Shown here: piece after piece, positions 39,407-48,524 of the stretch | Layout: each line of letters starts with the position of its first letter | How positions within the stretch are numbered: position 1 is the stretch's first letter | From: Mycobacterium asiaticum | GTDB taxonomy: Bacteria > Actinomycetota > Actinomycetes > Mycobacteriales > Mycobacteriaceae | Assembly: GCF_001673635.1 (NCBI RefSeq) | Contig: NZ_LZMH01000069.1 | Span: forward strand, 434,001 to 498,000 | DNA length: 64,000 bases | Reading direction: 5' to 3' | Notes under the pieces: generated by a model | Databases searched by the model: none | Told to the model about the DNA's origin: nothing | What the model saw: only the letters and a program-made list of their open reading frames with translations | Translations under genes and position numbers: made by a program

Positions 39407-41568
39407 CCGGCGCCAGCCAGCTCACGTTCGTCGCACGCCTGAACACCTCGGCGGTCGACTCGCGCCGGGGCGTAGTTCGCTTGCATCCGAATGCCATTGC
39501 GGCCCTTGGCATCCGGGAATGGGATGCGGTGTCGTTGACCGGGTCTCGGACCACGGCGGCGGTCGCGGGGATGGCCGCCGGCACCATCCCGTTCGGCACC
39601 GTGTTGCTCGATGACGTCACCTTGTCGAATGCCGGGCTGCGCGAGGGTACCGAGGTCATAGTCAGCGCGGTCACCGTCTATGGCGCGCGCACCGTGACGC
39701 TGCGCGGCTCCACGATGGCGATGCAATCCCTGTCGTCGGCCACGCTGCGGCTGGCATTGCTCGGCAAGGTGATGACGGTCGGTGACGCGGTGTCGCTGCT
39801 GCCGCGCGACCTGGGTCCGGGCACGTCCACCTCGGCCGCCACCCGCGCCCTCGCCTCGTCGGTCGGCATCAGCTGGACCTCGGAACTGTTGACCGTCACC
39901 GGGGTGGACCCGGAGGGGCCGGTCAGTGTGCAGCCGAACACCTTGGTCAGCTGGGGCGGTGCGGTCGACCGGCGCGCCGGCGACACGTCCCGCGAGCGGG
40001 TCAGCGTCGCCAGCCCGGACATTCAGGTGGAAGAGCTCAAGGGTGCCCAGCCGCAGGCCGCCAAACTGACCGAATGGCTCAAGCTCGCACTCGACGAGCC
40101 CCATCTCCTCAAAACCCTCGGCGCCGGCACCAACCTGGGCGTGCTGGTCTCGGGACCGCCGGGTGTCGGCAAGGTGACATTGGTGCGGGCGGTGTGCGCC
40201 GGCCGCCGGCTGGTCGAGCTGGACGGCCCGGAGGTAGGCGCGCTGGCCGCCGACGACCGGCTGCAGTCCGTTGCGTCGGCGGTGACGGCCGTGCGCGACG
40301 GCGGCGGGGTGCTGCTGATCACCGACGTCGACGCCCTGCTCCCCGAGACCGCCGAGCCGGTCGCCGCCCTGATCCTGGCCGAGCTGCGCACCGCTGTCGC
40401 CACCGACGGGGTCGCACTGATCGCGACGAGCGCGCGGCCCGACCAGCTGGACTCGCGGCTGCGGTCACCCGAGTTGTGCGACCGCGAGCTCAGCGTGCCA
40501 CTGCCGGACGCCGGCACCCGCCGGGCCCTGTTGGAGGCGGTGCTCAAGCCGGTGCCGACCGGCGAGCTCAGCCTTGACGAAATCGCTAGTCGCACACCGG
40601 GTTTCGTCGTCGCGGATCTGGCCGCGCTGACCCGGGAGGCGGCGCTGCGGGCGGCGTCGCGGGCCAGCGCCGACGGCCAGCCGCCGAAGCTCAACCAAGA
40701 AGACCTGCTGGGGGCGCTCACCGTCATCCGGCCGTTGTCGCGCTCGGCGAGCGAGGAGGTCAGCGTCGGCAGCGTGACCCTGGCCGACGTCGGCGACATG
40801 GCCGACGCCAAGCAGGCGCTGACCGAGGCGGTGCTGTGGCCGTTACAGCACCCCGACACCTTCTCCCGCTTGGGCGTCGACCCGCCGCGCGGGGTGTTGC
40901 TCTACGGCCCGCCCGGTTGCGGGAAGACCTTCGTTGTTCGCGCGCTGGCCAGCACCGGCCAGCTGAGCGTGCACGCCGTCAAGGGTTCGGAACTGATGGA
41001 CAAGTGGGTGGGCTCTTCGGAGAAGGCAGTCCGCGAATTGTTCAGACGGGCAAGGGATTCCGCGCCGTCGCTGGTGTTCCTCGACGAGGTCGACGCGCTG
41101 GCGCCGCGGCGTGGTCAGAGCTTCGACTCCGGCGTCACCGACCGGGTGGTGGCCGCACTGTTGACCGAACTCGACGGCATCGACCCGCTGCGCGATGTCG
41201 TGGTGCTCGGCGCCACCAACCGTCCCGACTTGATCGACCCGGCGTTGTTGCGGCCCGGCCGGCTGGAACGCCGGGTGTTCGTCGAGCCCCCCGACGCCGA
41301 GGCGCGACGCGAAATCCTGCGGACCGCGGGCAAATCCATTCCGCTGAGCTCCGATGTGGATCTGGACGTGGTGGCCGCCGGCCTGGATGGCTACAGCGCG
41401 GCCGATTGTGTGGCGTTGCTGCGCGAGGCGGCGCTGACGGCGATGCGGCGCTCCATCGACGCCGCTGACGTCACCGCGGCCGACCTGGCCGCCGCGCGGG
41501 AAAAGGTGCGGCCCTCGTTGGACCCGCTGCAGGTGGAGGCGCTGCGTGCCTTCGCCGGAGACGGCTGA
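39403..41568 (+). CDS. Double AAA+ ATPase, Cdc48/p97-like (Rv0435c-like)
   Basis: The TTG start overlaps the pssA stop (TTGA) and gives 721 aa. Residues 1-190 form a Cdc48-type N-domain (RLHPNAIAALGIREWDAVSLTG). The D1 module starts near 245 with Walker A GPPGVGKVT, where the residue after Lys is Val, not Thr/Ser, and its Walker B is LLITDVDALL without the usual DE. The D2 module near 500 is intact: GPPGCGKTF, VFLDEVDAL, sensor ATNRPDLIDPALLRPGR. Thus only D2 is likely to hydrolyse ATP. Such unfoldases feed proteins to the proteasome. The tie to psd-pssA is conserved but unexplained. Confidence 0.94.
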   Translation: MTGASQLTFVARLNTSAVDSRRGVVRLHPNAIAALGIREWDAVSLTGSRTTAAVAGMAAGTIPFGTVLLDDVTLSNAGLREGTEVIVSAVTVYGARTVTLRGSTMAMQSLSSATLRLALLGKVMTVGDAVSLLPRDLGPGTSTSAATRALASSVGISWTSELLTVTGVDPEGPVSVQPNTLVSWGGAVDRRAGDTSRERVSVASPDIQVEELKGAQPQAAKLTEWLKLALDEPHLLKTLGAGTNLGVLVSGPPGVGKVTLVRAVCAGRRLVELDGPEVGALAADDRLQSVASAVTAVRDGGGVLLITDVDALLPETAEPVAALILAELRTAVATDGVALIATSARPDQLDSRLRSPELCDRELSVPLPDAGTRRALLEAVLKPVPTGELSLDEIASRTPGFVVADLAALTREAALRAASRASADGQPPKLNQEDLLGALTVIRPLSRSASEEVSVGSVTLADVGDMADAKQALTEAVLWPLQHPDTFSRLGVDPPRGVLLYGPPGCGKTFVVRALASTGQLSVHAVKGSELMDKWVGSSEKAVRELFRRARDSAPSLVFLDEVDALAPRRGQSFDSGVTDRVVAALLTELDGIDPLRDVVVLGATNRPDLIDPALLRPGRLERRVFVEPPDAEARREILRTAGKSIPLSSDVDLDVVAAGLDGYSAADCVALLREAALTAMRRSIDAADVTAADLAAAREKVRPSLDPLQVEALRAFAGDG

Positions 41569-41572
41569 GGAA

Positions 41573-42226
41573 CTACTCGGACAACTGGAATTCGATCATC
41601 GCCGCAACCGAGTCCACCGCCTCCCGCAACGCCACCAACCGGTCCGCGGGTGACGCCGCCGACAGCACCGCGTATTTGTCGGCCGGGCCCATCGGGATTC
41701 GGGTTGCCAACGCGTACAACATTTTCCCGATGTCGTCGGCAGCCTCGTCCGGATAGTTGAGCAGCACGTCGCGCTCCGGCAGCTCCACGTCGCGCACCGC
41801 TGCGATCCGCTCGAACAGCGCCAGTACCCGGTCCTCGACATCGCGGAACTGGGCGGCGGCCACCGGCGGCCCCGGCTCATCCGGCCACGCCCGGACCCGC
41901 GCCCGCGGGTAGGGGTCGTCGGGCAACCATCCCACCACCTGAATGCGTTCGCCCATCTGGCAATCGAGCACGTACCGGCCCGCACCGGCGTTTACGTACT
42001 CGGCGATCCGCGCCACCGCCCCGACATCGCAACGGGCATCGGCCCCACCGACTTCGCGGCCACGGGAGATCAGCACCACCCCGAACCGGGGCTCCGGCCG
42101 ATCCAGGCAATCGCGGACCAGCGCTGTGTAGCGGGGCTCGAAGATGCGCAACGGCAGATCCTCGCCGGGCAGCAGCACGGATTCGAGCGGGAACATCGCC
42201 ATCTCGACGGGTTCACGATCCATCAC
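41573..42226 (-). CDS. Lon N-terminal-domain protein (Rv0434-like)
   Basis: The 217-aa protein consists of a Lon substrate-binding (PUA-like) domain: MAMFPLESVLLPGEDLPLRIFEPRY at the start, then GVVLISRGREVGG and GRYVLDCQMGERIQV. A helical second half ends RLVALREAVDSVAAMIEFQL. No ATPase or peptidase part follows, so it is a stand-alone protein-binding module. The GTG start overlaps the TetR stop by four bases; an ATG three bases later would also fit. It converges on the AAA ATPase gene, leaving a 4-base gap. Confidence 0.9.
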   Translation of the reverse strand: MMDREPVEMAMFPLESVLLPGEDLPLRIFEPRYTALVRDCLDRPEPRFGVVLISRGREVGGADARCDVGAVARIAEYVNAGAGRYVLDCQMGERIQVVGWLPDDPYPRARVRAWPDEPGPPVAAAQFRDVEDRVLALFERIAAVRDVELPERDVLLNYPDEAADDIGKMLYALATRIPMGPADKYAVLSAASPADRLVALREAVDSVAAMIEFQLSE

Positions 42227-42840
42227 ACCTGCGCCCCCTTCCTATCCCCTTGCCCACCATAACTAGTCAGCACCGCCCGGGCGGCGGCCGCGACGTCGTC
42301 GGCCAGCCATTCGGGCGGCGGATCGTCGTGAGCGTGACGGCGCACGACCGCGTACGGCAGGTCCGCGACCGCACGATTCACCGCATCGACGGCGCGCGGA
42401 TCGCTGGTGCCGTACAACGCTTGCGCCAACTCCCGCACCCGCTCGATCAGCGGCGCATTCATCGCGGTCAACGTCTGCCGGAACGACGCGTCGGGGCGGC
42501 CGTCCACCAGATCGTCGGGCCGGATGGTCAACAGCAGTCGCGCGTCCTCCGGCTGCTCGCGGGCGAATTCGACTGCCGCGACGGCCATGGCCACCGCCAC
42601 TTCTACGGCGCTGTCAGCCGAAGCTGCCAGCGCGCGGGTCTGAAACCGCTCGAGGGCGCGCAGCCATGCCGCGATCACCACCCCGTCCCGGTTGCCGAAC
42701 CGGTGATAGAGCGTCCCGGCCGGTGCGCCACTGGCCTTGGCTATCGCCGCCACACTGGCAGCACGCGGGCCGCCGGTAAGCACCAGCGCTCGCGTCGCGT
42801 CCAGGATCACATCGGTTTCATGCTTCCGCGGCGGGGCCAC
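42223..42840 (-). CDS. TetR family regulator
   Basis: The 205-aa regulator has a TetR helix-turn-helix, ASVAAIAKASGAPAGTLYHRFGNRDGVV, at about residues 28-55. The C-terminal domain carries FAREQPEDARLLLTIRPDDL, as in the TetR_C groups of actinobacteria. It is divergent from the SRPBCC-like gene, with only 21 bases between them, and a near-perfect 20-bp palindrome covers the neighbour's start. It likely represses that gene. Downstream it is translationally coupled to the Lon-N protein. Confidence 0.9.
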   Translation of the reverse strand: MAPPRKHETDVILDATRALVLTGGPRAASVAAIAKASGAPAGTLYHRFGNRDGVVIAAWLRALERFQTRALAASADSAVEVAVAMAVAAVEFAREQPEDARLLLTIRPDDLVDGRPDASFRQTLTAMNAPLIERVRELAQALYGTSDPRAVDAVNRAVADLPYAVVRRHAHDDPPPEWLADDVAAAARAVLTSYGGQGDRKGAQV

Positions 42841-42851
42841 GATCTAGTACG

Positions 42852-42871
42852 ATCCTTCCATATGGAACGAT
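42852..42871. promoter_or_regulatory. TetR operator palindrome over the start of the SRPBCC-like gene
   Basis: ATCCTTCCATATGGAACGAT is a palindrome at 18 of 20 positions (perfect TTCCATATGGAA core at 42856-42867). It contains the ATG (42862) of the + strand gene and begins 12 bases from the TetR start. Binding here would block both genes. Confidence 0.75.
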
Positions 42872-43260
42872 TACCCTATATCGATGAGCATGCTATCGCG
42901 ATCCACGCCTCAACGGCCGAAGTCTGGTCCGCGCTGTTGCGCAAGATGTGCCGCGACCCGGCAGACCCCACTACGCTTCCCGTCGGCTTCAAGCTGCACG
43001 AGGCAATCGAGCCGCGCCGCCTGGCGTTGCGGGGCCGGCATCCCTTCGCCGTCTACCGGCTGATCTTCGAGATCGAGCCCTATGGCAGCGACCTGGATGG
43101 CACCCGGCTGCGGGCGGTCACCTTTGCCGCCTTTCCGGGACCGCACGGGAGAATCTATCGCGCCCTGGTCATCGGCACCGGCGCACACCGCGTGGTAGTC
43201 CATCGAATGCTGAGACAGATTGCCGCACTGACACATTCGCAGGAATCGGCGGTGCGTTGA
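42862..43260 (+). CDS. Small SRPBCC-like protein
   Basis: The 132-aa protein has the order IAIHASTAEVWSALL, then strands LALRGRHPFAVYRLIFEIEP, RLRAVTFAAFPG and a long final helix VVHRMLRQIAAL. This resembles the START/SRPBCC helix-grip fold that binds hydrophobic ligands. The match is by pattern only. The start ATG lies inside the TetR operator, with very little leader. No comparable gene is known to me at this place in M. tuberculosis. The TetR protein and this protein may respond to the same small hydrophobic molecule. Confidence 0.68.
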   Translation: MERLPYIDEHAIAIHASTAEVWSALLRKMCRDPADPTTLPVGFKLHEAIEPRRLALRGRHPFAVYRLIFEIEPYGSDLDGTRLRAVTFAAFPGPHGRIYRALVIGTGAHRVVVHRMLRQIAALTHSQESAVR

Positions 43261-43281
43261 TTCCGGTGTGAACGCGCTCCG

Positions 43282-44457
43282 TCAGATCTCCAATTCCGCG
43301 ACCAGCGCGTCCACCACCGACCGCAGGTCACCGTCGTGTTCCTCGGCGACCCGGCGCTGCCGCTGATAGGACGCGCCACGGCGCGGGATGTCGGCCACCG
43401 CGGCGAGCTCGTCGGAGCATCGCAGCGACTTGGCGATGGGCTCCAACCGGTTCAGCACGTCGTCGAGGTCCTCGGTGACCAACCGCTCGTTGCTGTCGGC
43501 GTCCAGGATGATCACCGCGTCCAGCCCGTACCGGGCCGCCCGCCACTTGTTCTCCTGAACGTGCCAGGGCGGCATGGTGGGCAGCGATTCGTCGGCTTCC
43601 AGGCGGCGGTCCAGGTCCACGATCAGGCAGTGCGTCAGCGCCACCAGCGCACCCAACTCGCGCAGGTTGGACACCCCGTCGCAGATGCGCACCTCGAGCG
43701 TGCCGAGATGTGGCGAAGGTCTTATGTCCCAACGCACTTCGTCGACATGGTCGATGATGCCGGTCTTCTTCTGGTCGTAGACGAACCCTTCGAACTCCGA
43801 CCATTTCTGGAAGTGGAAGGGCAGTCCCGCCGTCGGCAACTGCTGGAACATCATCGACCGGTTGCTTGCGTACCCGGTGTCTTCGCCGCCCCACCAGGGC
43901 GAGGACGCCGAGAGCGCCAACAGGTGCGGGTACTGGTTGAGCAGCGAGGACATGATCGGCATCACCTTGTTGGCCGACGAAATCCCCACGTGCACATGCA
44001 CACCCCAGATCAGCATCTGCCGGCCCCACCACTGCGTGCGCTTGATCAGCTCGGCGTAGCGGGGGGCATCGGTGAGCTTCTGGCTCGACCACTGCGCGAA
44101 CGGGTGGGTGCCCGCGCAGAACAGCTCCATCCCGCGGTCCCGGACGATCCGGCGCGCGGGGCCCAGGGTGCGGCGCAGGTCTTCCATCGCCTCCCCCGCG
44201 TTCTCACAGATACCGCTGACCACCTCGACGGTGTTGCGCAGCAATTCTTTGTGCACGCAAGGGTTTTCGCCGATCTCGGCGATGACGGCGGTGGCCTCGT
44301 TGCTCAGGTCCCTGGTTTGGGCGTCGACGAGGGCGAACTCCCACTCCACGCCGACGGTCGGGCGCGGCGAACGAGCGAAATCGATGCGGTGGGCCGCCCT
44401 GGTGGCCGGCAGAGCGCTCGGACCCTTATCCGGTCCCTTACCCAGTCCCGATGACAC
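43282..44457 (-). CDS. Carboxylate-amine ligase, YbdK/GCS2 type (Rv0433-like)
   Basis: The protein belongs to the glutamate-cysteine-ligase-2 superfamily. It shows [13 protein letters not shown], the metal/ATP segment [57 protein letters not shown] and [15 protein letters not shown]. coli YbdK has weak glutamate-cysteine ligase activity; the mycobacterial role is unknown, as mycobacteria use mycothiol. The GTG at 44457 overlaps the sodC end by 20 bases. Alternatively a CTG at 44412, after AAGGG, would give 376 aa, the M. tuberculosis length. Confidence 0.93.
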   Translation of the reverse strand: MSSGLGKGPDKGPSALPATRAAHRIDFARSPRPTVGVEWEFALVDAQTRDLSNEATAVIAEIGENPCVHKELLRNTVEVVSGICENAGEAMEDLRRTLGPARRIVRDRGMELFCAGTHPFAQWSSQKLTDAPRYAELIKRTQWWGRQMLIWGVHVHVGISSANKVMPIMSSLLNQYPHLLALSASSPWWGGEDTGYASNRSMMFQQLPTAGLPFHFQKWSEFEGFVYDQKKTGIIDHVDEVRWDIRPSPHLGTLEVRICDGVSNLRELGALVALTHCLIVDLDRRLEADESLPTMPPWHVQENKWRAARYGLDAVIILDADSNERLVTEDLDDVLNRLEPIAKSLRCSDELAAVADIPRRGASYQRQRRVAEEHDGDLRSVVDALVAELEI

Positions 44458-45148
44458 CGCACGCCACCCGCTTGCCGGCGTCACCGGTGGTCATGGTCGT
44501 CTCGTCCGGACCGGGCTGTCCGTTGACCTGATAGCGGTCCGGGATGTTGGTGAAGTTGTCCGCGCCGGCATGAATCATGATCGCGGTCTTGCTGCCGGCC
44601 AACAGGTCCTCGGCGGTGAAGCCGTCCGTCGTCGTCACCAGCATCCCCTGCCCATCCTTGCGGACCTGCAACGAGGTCAGGTCGCCGCTGGCGTGCGGAC
44701 CGGTGGCTCCTGGGGCGGAGAAATGCCCACCGGCGGAAAGGAAGTCGCCTGGCGCACCGCCGGTTGGTGCGACCGAATTGGGTTCGCACTTGCCGACTTT
44801 GTGGATGTGCACGCCGTGGAAGCCGGGCGAGAGCACGCCGGAACCTGTTGTGGTGATCGTGACGGTGGCGTAGCCGTTGGCGAATTCGAACTTCGCCGTC
44901 GCGATCTGCGCTCCGTCGGGCCCCTTGAGCACCGACAGCAACGTCTGCGCCGCGGCCCCGGCTTGCGGGCTCGGCGTGGCTTCCTGGTGACCCGAGGTCG
45001 CCGGCGCCGGGGTTCCGGTCCAGACCGACGGCGTCGTGCCGGGTGTCGTCGACGCATGTTGGGGCGAGTTGCAGGCGCTTAGCAGCGCAACGGCAGACAG
45101 GGCGGAAATGGTGGCGGCTGCGACATTGAGACCGGCGAGCTTAGGCAT
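44438..45148 (-). CDS. sodC: Periplasmic copper superoxide dismutase, lipoprotein
   Basis: This 236-aa protein starts at MPKLAGLN. Its signal peptide ends in the lipobox LLSAC, so it is lipid-anchored outside the membrane, followed by a Thr/Pro-rich linker. The catalytic domain shows the copper ligands HGVHIHK, the histidine-containing [10 protein letters not shown] and [13 protein letters not shown], and the cysteine pair GKC...ACG. As in M. tuberculosis SodC, the zinc-loop histidines of classical Cu,Zn enzymes are reduced, consistent with a copper-only enzyme. It defends against host or external superoxide. Confidence 0.94.
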   Translation of the reverse strand: MPKLAGLNVAAATISALSAVALLSACNSPQHASTTPGTTPSVWTGTPAPATSGHQEATPSPQAGAAAQTLLSVLKGPDGAQIATAKFEFANGYATVTITTTGSGVLSPGFHGVHIHKVGKCEPNSVAPTGGAPGDFLSAGGHFSAPGATGPHASGDLTSLQVRKDGQGMLVTTTDGFTAEDLLAGSKTAIMIHAGADNFTNIPDRYQVNGQPGPDETTMTTGDAGKRVACGVIGTG

Positions 45149-45186
45149 AGCCGAGAGCCTAGCCTGGCGGCGAGGCGAACTCAGGA

Positions 45187-45654
45187 TCAACCCGTCACCA
45201 AAACGATGACACCCGGCGGCTGGTCGGAAAGTGCGGGGATGCGCTTTTCGACCGGTGCGCCCAGCTTCTGGCCGACCGCATCCGCGGTTGCCTTCTCGCC
45301 CTCGTCGTTGTAGTAGACGGTGGTAGCTGGGATGTCCGGTATGGCCAGGTTGGTCACTTCCGTCACCTTGAACCCGGCGGCCTTGAGCTCGTCGGCGGTG
45401 CGTGCGGCGATGCCCTCGCGAGACGAGATGTTGTACACCCGCACCTCGGCCTGATTCGCCGCCGGCTTTGCACTTGTCGACGTCGGCGCGCTGGTGGTGA
45501 GCGCCGTTGTGACCGCGGAAGTGTCGTCGTCGGACTTTCCGGCCGAGTCCAGCGCCTGCCAGCCCAGCAACAGGAAGATCACACCCAGGAACAGCAGCAC
45601 CATCACCATGGCCCGCAGGGGAAGACCCGAAGAATCAGGTACGCGCTCGTTCAT
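45187..45654 (-). CDS. virR: VirR-like LytR_C-domain membrane protein (Rv0431)
   Basis: The 155-aa protein has a short cytoplasmic N-terminus, one membrane helix ([18 protein letters not shown], about residues 14-33) and a Ser/Thr-rich linker. The exported LytR_C domain follows: [47 protein letters not shown] and GVIVLVTG. In M. tuberculosis VirR restrains membrane-vesicle release and tunes envelope permeability. It starts 24 bases after the DUF3263 stop, and sodC follows 38 bases downstream, as in M. tuberculosis. Confidence 0.93.
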   Translation of the reverse strand: MNERVPDSSGLPLRAMVMVLLFLGVIFLLLGWQALDSAGKSDDDTSAVTTALTTSAPTSTSAKPAANQAEVRVYNISSREGIAARTADELKAAGFKVTEVTNLAIPDIPATTVYYNDEGEKATADAVGQKLGAPVEKRIPALSDQPPGVIVLVTG

Positions 45655-45678
45655 CGAGCCAACTGTAGCCGGGAACCG

Positions 45679-45987
45679 TCAGGTGACCTCGAAGCCGAGG
45701 CGGCGCGCGGCCCTGGCCTTCTGACGGCTGGCCCGCAACCGCCGCAACCGCTTAACCAGCATCGGGTCGGCGGCCAGCGCCTCGGGCCGGTCAACCAGGG
45801 CGTTGAGCACCTGGTAGTAGCGGGTGGCCGACATCGAGAACAGCTCTTTGATGGCGTCTTCCTTGACGCCGGCGAACTTCCACCACTGACGTTCGAAGGC
45901 CAGGATGTCGTGTTCACGACGGGTCAGGCCATCGGTGATCTCCGAGTCGCCCCCCGCTTGATTTGCCCGCGCCATCGCGCTGTCCAT
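45679..45987 (-). CDS. DUF3263 protein (Rv0430-like)
   Basis: Started at MDSAMARANQ the protein has 102 aa, the length of Rv0430. The DUF3263 core is LTRREHDILAFERQWWKFAGVKEDAIKELF followed by SATRYYQVLNALVDRP. The latter reads like a helix-turn-helix recognition segment, so a DNA-binding role is plausible. The C-terminus is very basic (RLRRLRASRQKARAARRL). It heads the DUF3263-virR-sodC run. The 244 bases between it and def hold no recognised gene. Confidence 0.9.
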   Translation of the reverse strand: MDSAMARANQAGGDSEITDGLTRREHDILAFERQWWKFAGVKEDAIKELFSMSATRYYQVLNALVDRPEALAADPMLVKRLRRLRASRQKARAARRLGFEVT

Positions 45988-46231
45988 ATCGCTTCCCCTG
46001 GACCCTTCCGGCGAAAACTCGAATGACTTTGACCTACATAGGGGCAAATGCTTTGCGCGAATATTGAAACACGCGCGTTTGCGTTGGACCGGAATGCAGC
46101 CCCGCGAGTCGGCTGACTTGTTCGCCCCGACCCGTGCTGCGTAGCAGGCAGCGACCGTCGCGGGCGCGCTGCGTCGTCTTGGTCACACTGGGATGCCGGT
46201 CCGATCCGGGCTGCGCTTAAGCTAGCCGACC

Positions 46232-46828
46232 ATGGCAGTCGTACCCATCCGCATCGTGGGAGATCCCGTCCTGCACACGCCCACGACGCCAGTCCAGGTC
46301 GGCGCCGACGGATCGTTGCCGGCGGATCTGCCCGAACTCATCAAGACCATGTACGACACGATGGACGCCGCCCACGGCGTCGGGCTGGCGGCAAACCAAA
46401 TCGGGTACGGACTGCGGCTGTTCGTCTACGACTGCTCCGACGACCGCGGGCTGACCGACCGCCGCCGCGGAGTCGTGATCAACCCAGTGCTGGAGACCTC
46501 CGAGATCCCGGAAACCATGCCCAGCGCCGGGCATGACGACGACGAAGGCTGCCTGTCCGTTCCCGGCGAGTCCTTCCCCACCGGCCGCGCCGACTGGGCC
46601 CGCGTCACCGGGCTCGACGCCGACGGCAAACCGGTCAGCATCGAGGGCACCGGTTTGTTCGCCCGCATGCTGCAGCACGAGACCGGGCACCTCGACGGGT
46701 TCCTCTACCTGGACCGCTTGGTCGGCCGGCACGCGCGCGCCGCGAAGCGGGCGGTCAAGTCGAACGGTTGGGGCGTGCCCGGTTTGTCCTGGTTGCCGGG
46801 TGAGGGGCCCGACCCGTTCGGTCACTGA
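46232..46828 (+). CDS. def: Peptide deformylase
   Basis: This 198-aa metalloenzyme removes formyl groups from nascent N-termini. All three motifs are present: [10 protein letters not shown] (about residues 47-56), [10 protein letters not shown] with the metal Cys, and the HExxH variant QHETGHLDG. The usual actinobacterial insertion [11 protein letters not shown] is seen after the first motif. The C-terminal extension ([12 protein letters not shown]) is typical of mycobacteria. It overlaps the next gene by one base (TGATG). Confidence 0.97.
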   Translation: MAVVPIRIVGDPVLHTPTTPVQVGADGSLPADLPELIKTMYDTMDAAHGVGLAANQIGYGLRLFVYDCSDDRGLTDRRRGVVINPVLETSEIPETMPSAGHDDDEGCLSVPGESFPTGRADWARVTGLDADGKPVSIEGTGLFARMLQHETGHLDGFLYLDRLVGRHARAAKRAVKSNGWGVPGLSWLPGEGPDPFGH

Positions 46829-47592
46829 TGATCTCCTGGCCGCCCCTCGGCACCCGGGTGACGCTCCGATACCGGCGGCCCCCCGGCTCGGTCCCGCCGC
46901 TGTCCGATGCGGTCGGACGCCTGCTGTCCGTCGAGCCCAGGGCAAGGGTGCAGACGAAGTCCGGCGCTATCGTCGAAGTGGCACCCGGCGATGTGGTGGC
47001 GCTGCGCGTCCTGACCGACGCGCCGGTGCGCACCGCCGACATCCGGGCTCTCGAGTATGTCGCCGCGGCGGCCTGGCCCGGCACCGCACAAACCTGGCTC
47101 GATGGCTGGCTGCTGCGCGCGCACGGACCTGTCTTGGCCGCCAATTGTGCTGCACCACTGCATATTTCGGCTCGAATTGACGCTGTTCCGGCGATTGCCG
47201 CGTGGTACGAAAGCCGCGGACTGACCGCGCGACTGGTCATTCCCGACCGGCTGCTGTCAACGCCGCCGGATCCGGCGTGCGAAACCGTCGAACAGGTTCT
47301 GGTCCGCGACCTCGTCGGTGAGCCGGGCGAGCCCGTCCTGTCGGCGCGGCCGGACGAGGGGCCGGTTCGCGCCGCGATATCCGATGCACCCGACGGCACT
47401 CGGTGGGTGGGCCTGTCCGCCGCGCCCGCGGACCACACCGGACGGTGCGAGGAGCTGCTGGCCTGGGGCGCCAGTCACGGCGCCACCCGGGCGCACCTGG
47501 CGGTGGCGGAGCCCGACTCGACCTGCGCGGCACAGTCTTTGGGCTTTCGGCTGCATCATCGCCGGCGGTACGTCCTGCCATCCATGAGATAG
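46828..47592 (+). CDS. GNAT-like acetyltransferase (Rv0428c-like)
   Basis: The 254-aa protein has an N-terminal SH3-like segment (LGTRVTLRYR ... GAIVEVAPGDVVALRVL), then a domain with AWPGTAQTWLDGWLLRAHGP. The C-terminal GNAT part shows CEELLAWGASHGATRAHLAV and ends LGFRLHHRRRYV, the usual last strand of the GNAT fold. It is shorter than Rv0428c (302 aa), and the acetyl-CoA loop is not obvious, so activity is uncertain. It is translationally coupled to def, suggesting a link to protein N-terminal processing. Confidence 0.82.
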   Translation: MISWPPLGTRVTLRYRRPPGSVPPLSDAVGRLLSVEPRARVQTKSGAIVEVAPGDVVALRVLTDAPVRTADIRALEYVAAAAWPGTAQTWLDGWLLRAHGPVLAANCAAPLHISARIDAVPAIAAWYESRGLTARLVIPDRLLSTPPDPACETVEQVLVRDLVGEPGEPVLSARPDEGPVRAAISDAPDGTRWVGLSAAPADHTGRCEELLAWGASHGATRAHLAVAEPDSTCAAQSLGFRLHHRRRYVLPSMR

Positions 47593-47600
47593 GAGAACCC

Positions 47601-48422
47601 ATGCCCGACGGCACGCTGCGGCTGGCCACCTGGAACGTGAACTCGATCCGTAGCCGCCTGGACCGCGTCCTCGACTGGCTGCAACGCGGGGAGGTGGACG
47701 TGCTGGCGATGCAGGAAACCAAATGCTCGGACACGCAGTTTCCGGCCCTGCCCTTCTTCGAGCTCGGCTATGAGACCGCGCACGTCGGGTTCAACCAGTG
47801 GAACGGCGTGGCGATCGCATCCCGCGTCGGCCTCGACGACGTGCAGATCGGCTTCGACGGACAGCCCACCTGGAGCAGCAAGCCCGACGTGGCCGCCGCG
47901 GCGGAGGCCCGTGCCCTTGGCGCGACCTGCGCCGGCGTGCGGGTGTGGAGCCTGTACGTCCCCAACGGCCGCACCCTCACCGATCCGCACTACGTCTACA
48001 AGCTGGAATGGCTTGCGGCGCTTCGGGATACCGCCTCCGAATGGCTGCGCGAGGACCCGACCGCCCCGATTGCACTGGTCGGCGACTGGAACATTGCGCC
48101 CACCGACGAGGACGTCTGGAGCACCGATTTCTACCGGGGCAGCACCCACGTGTCCGAGCCCGAGCGGCAGGCCTTCAACGCCATCGTCGAAGCGCAATTC
48201 GTCGACGTGGTAAGGCCTTTCACGCCCGGACCCGGGGTCTACACCTATTGGGACTACACCCAGTTGCGTTTCCCGAAAAGGCAAGGGATGCGTATCGATT
48301 TCATCCTCGGCTCGCCGGCGCTGGCGGCACGCGTCGCTGACGCGCAGATCGTCCGGGAAGAGCGCAAAGGCAAGGCGCCCAGCGATCACGCCCCGGTGCT
48401 GGTCGATCTTCGTGCCCCCTGA
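47601..48422 (+). CDS. xthA: Exodeoxyribonuclease III / AP endonuclease
   Basis: The 273-aa enzyme cleaves DNA at abasic sites and removes 3' blocks in base-excision repair. Motifs are LATWNVNSIRSRLDRV, LAMQETKCSD with the metal-binding Glu, NGVAIASRVG, YVPNGRT, VGDWNIAPTDEDVW, MRIDFILGSPAL and the catalytic His in PSDHAPVLVDL. The ATG follows AGGAGAACCC. It lies eight bases after the GNAT stop in the def-GNAT-xthA run, an order kept in M. tuberculosis. Confidence 0.96.
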   Translation: MPDGTLRLATWNVNSIRSRLDRVLDWLQRGEVDVLAMQETKCSDTQFPALPFFELGYETAHVGFNQWNGVAIASRVGLDDVQIGFDGQPTWSSKPDVAAAAEARALGATCAGVRVWSLYVPNGRTLTDPHYVYKLEWLAALRDTASEWLREDPTAPIALVGDWNIAPTDEDVWSTDFYRGSTHVSEPERQAFNAIVEAQFVDVVRPFTPGPGVYTYWDYTQLRFPKRQGMRIDFILGSPALAARVADAQIVREERKGKAPSDHAPVLVDLRAP

Positions 48423-48524
48423 GGCCCCAGCAAGTTTGGGGCCTGCTGTGAATCACATTGCTGATTCTGGTGAACTGCGCGACGGCGGGGTATACAGGCA
48501 GGAGAGCCAAGCCAGGGAGTCATC

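Noticed and set aside
46735-46760. Third copy of the lpdC-region repeat within def
   Set aside because: It shares only about ten bases (CGCCGCGAAGCGGG-like) and lies in coding sequence that is conserved for other reasons.
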